Source: Ditylenchus dipsaci
Lineage: Eukaryota; Nematoda; Chromadorea; Rhabditida; Anguinidae
Length of the DNA: 64,000 bases
Reading direction: 5' to 3'
NCBI GenBank assembly: GCA_004194705.1
Contig: SADC01000883.1
Location: 1-64,000 of the forward strand
Shown: one piece after another, positions 63,180 to 64,000 of the stretch
Layout of the letters: every line of letters starts with the position of its first letter
Numbering within the stretch: position 1 is the stretch's first letter
Notes under the pieces: generated by a model
Told to the model about the DNA's origin: nothing
What the model saw: the letters and a program-made list of their open reading frames with translations, nothing else
The model's database searches: none
Translations under genes and position numbers: made by a program

Positions 63180-64000
63180 AAACTAGTCCCGATGTAACGG
63201 AACTCTTCTGTTTTGATCAAAAAAAAATTCAGATTTGAGCCTAGTTTTTGCAAACTAAATTGGAATTTTAAAAGGAGTTGTGAAAATTTGCTCATTTCTA
63301 GTATCACCGTTTTTATGTATCTCTGTTTTTGCTCTTTGTTGTTTGTTTCTCTACTGGATATCGAAAAAATGCAGTGAAAAAATATCCCCATACAACGACA
63401 CCTATAACCGGTCCACAGGGGTGCCGTTATATCGACACTTGACTTCATTAGCAATATTTTGCAACTTTTCTATGATATTGGTTTAGCTAGTACAAAATTA
63501 GGAGTAAACAATTTCGATTGCTGGTTAACACAGGGCTTCCATATCGAAACATTTTATAACTAGTTTTCAAGGGCCTATCGGCACCTGTACCCTATTTTGA
63601 AATTTTATGGTAGGTATGTGTTAATCCATCACATACTCCTCTTATTACCCTACCTGTATATCCACTACCCCCCCCCCCTTCTGGCGCTACAAAATTACCG
63701 CCCACTTCCTCCTACGTTTCTGATGTTAGGGGGCATCCAGGTAGTTCGTGCCTCATTTGGGTTGCTAAGGGTTTCTAAGTAGTTCGGATCCAATCTTGGC
63801 GGTTCGAGTACTTTCCTGATGGTTCGAGCCCTATCCTGGTGGTTTAGGTCCCGTCCTGATCTTTGAGGGCATTCGTTGTTTGGTCCCGTCCTGGTGGTTA
63901 GGGCTTATCCATGTGGTTTAGACCTCATCCTGTCGGTTAGAGTACTTTCCTGGTAGTTCGAGCCTCTCCTGGTTGTTGAAGGTATGAATGTGATTCGATC
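63180..64000 (-). repeat. Right arm of the long inverted repeat, cut by the window end
   Basis: Complementary to 56527-57356. Small differences (for example TATCTCTGTTTTTGC spacing near 63320 and GGCGCTACAAAATTACC against GGTAATTTTGTAGGCCAG) show slight divergence. The repeat is still matching at base 64000, so the arm is longer than shown. Confidence 0.9.

Noticed and set aside
63041..63454. 137-codon minus-strand frame shared with the frame at 57083-57268
   Set aside because: Both are in the arms of the long inverted repeat and contain Tigger-like terminal words; similarity reflects the repeat, not a conserved protein.

Overview
This window looks like a repeat-rich stretch of an invertebrate nuclear chromosome, most probably a nematode close to Caenorhabditis. 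The evidence is an AT-rich background, many 42-54 base GT..AG introns with TTTCAG-like acceptors, degenerate TTAGGC arrays (the nematode telomere word), dense small palindromic elements with TTAA or TA targets, and a decayed BEL/Pao retroelement. There is no bacterial operon, CRISPR array or intact long reading frame. The organism call is inference from these signatures, not from a database match.

Layout. 1-5 kb: the 3' part of a decayed BEL/Pao retroelement (zinc-binding pre-integrase domain, integrase core, DUF5641-type tail, then a membrane-anchored envelope-like remnant). 6-16 kb: palindromic and inverted-repeat elements, including a 1.28-kb TTAA-type transposon (10658-11935) that carries a small three-exon gene with in-frame stops. 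13-46 kb: on the minus strand, short exons with matching splice phase recur in the order F-E-B-D-C. They form at least four modules (43.8-31.3, 28.7-28.3, 24.6-20.7 and 19.0-17.5 kb), with a possible first exon at 46.3 kb and a terminal exon at 13.3 kb. Their introns are either 43-50 bases or are swollen by transposons, so most of the central window may be the introns of one modular gene or a tandem gene cluster. I do not recognise the protein.

Foldback-like elements. Five elements (15610-16109, 26714-27518, 33145-33827, 34181-35054, 37877-40395) share one plan: ends beginning GG, subterminal arrays of a short word in inverted orientation, 8-10 base target duplications and unrelated cargo. 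The one at 37877-40395 carries a broken, intron-containing histone H4 copy. At 32460-35186 a TA-target MITE holds a CACGG-ended element, which holds two foldback-like elements; one of these holds another small MITE. The target duplications allow the insertion order to be read.

45-64 kb: GC-rich simple repeats, a TTAA-flanked palindrome, a field of tRNA-like repeats (51.6-54.5 kb) with a transposase-like C-terminus inside it, and an inverted repeat of about 0.83 kb per arm (56527-57356 and 63180-64000) enclosing 5.8 kb. That interior holds TTAGGC-like repeats, a 1.03-kb hAT-like element, a frameshifted minus-strand coding remnant (60310-61005) and nested mariner-like MITEs. The right arm runs off the window.
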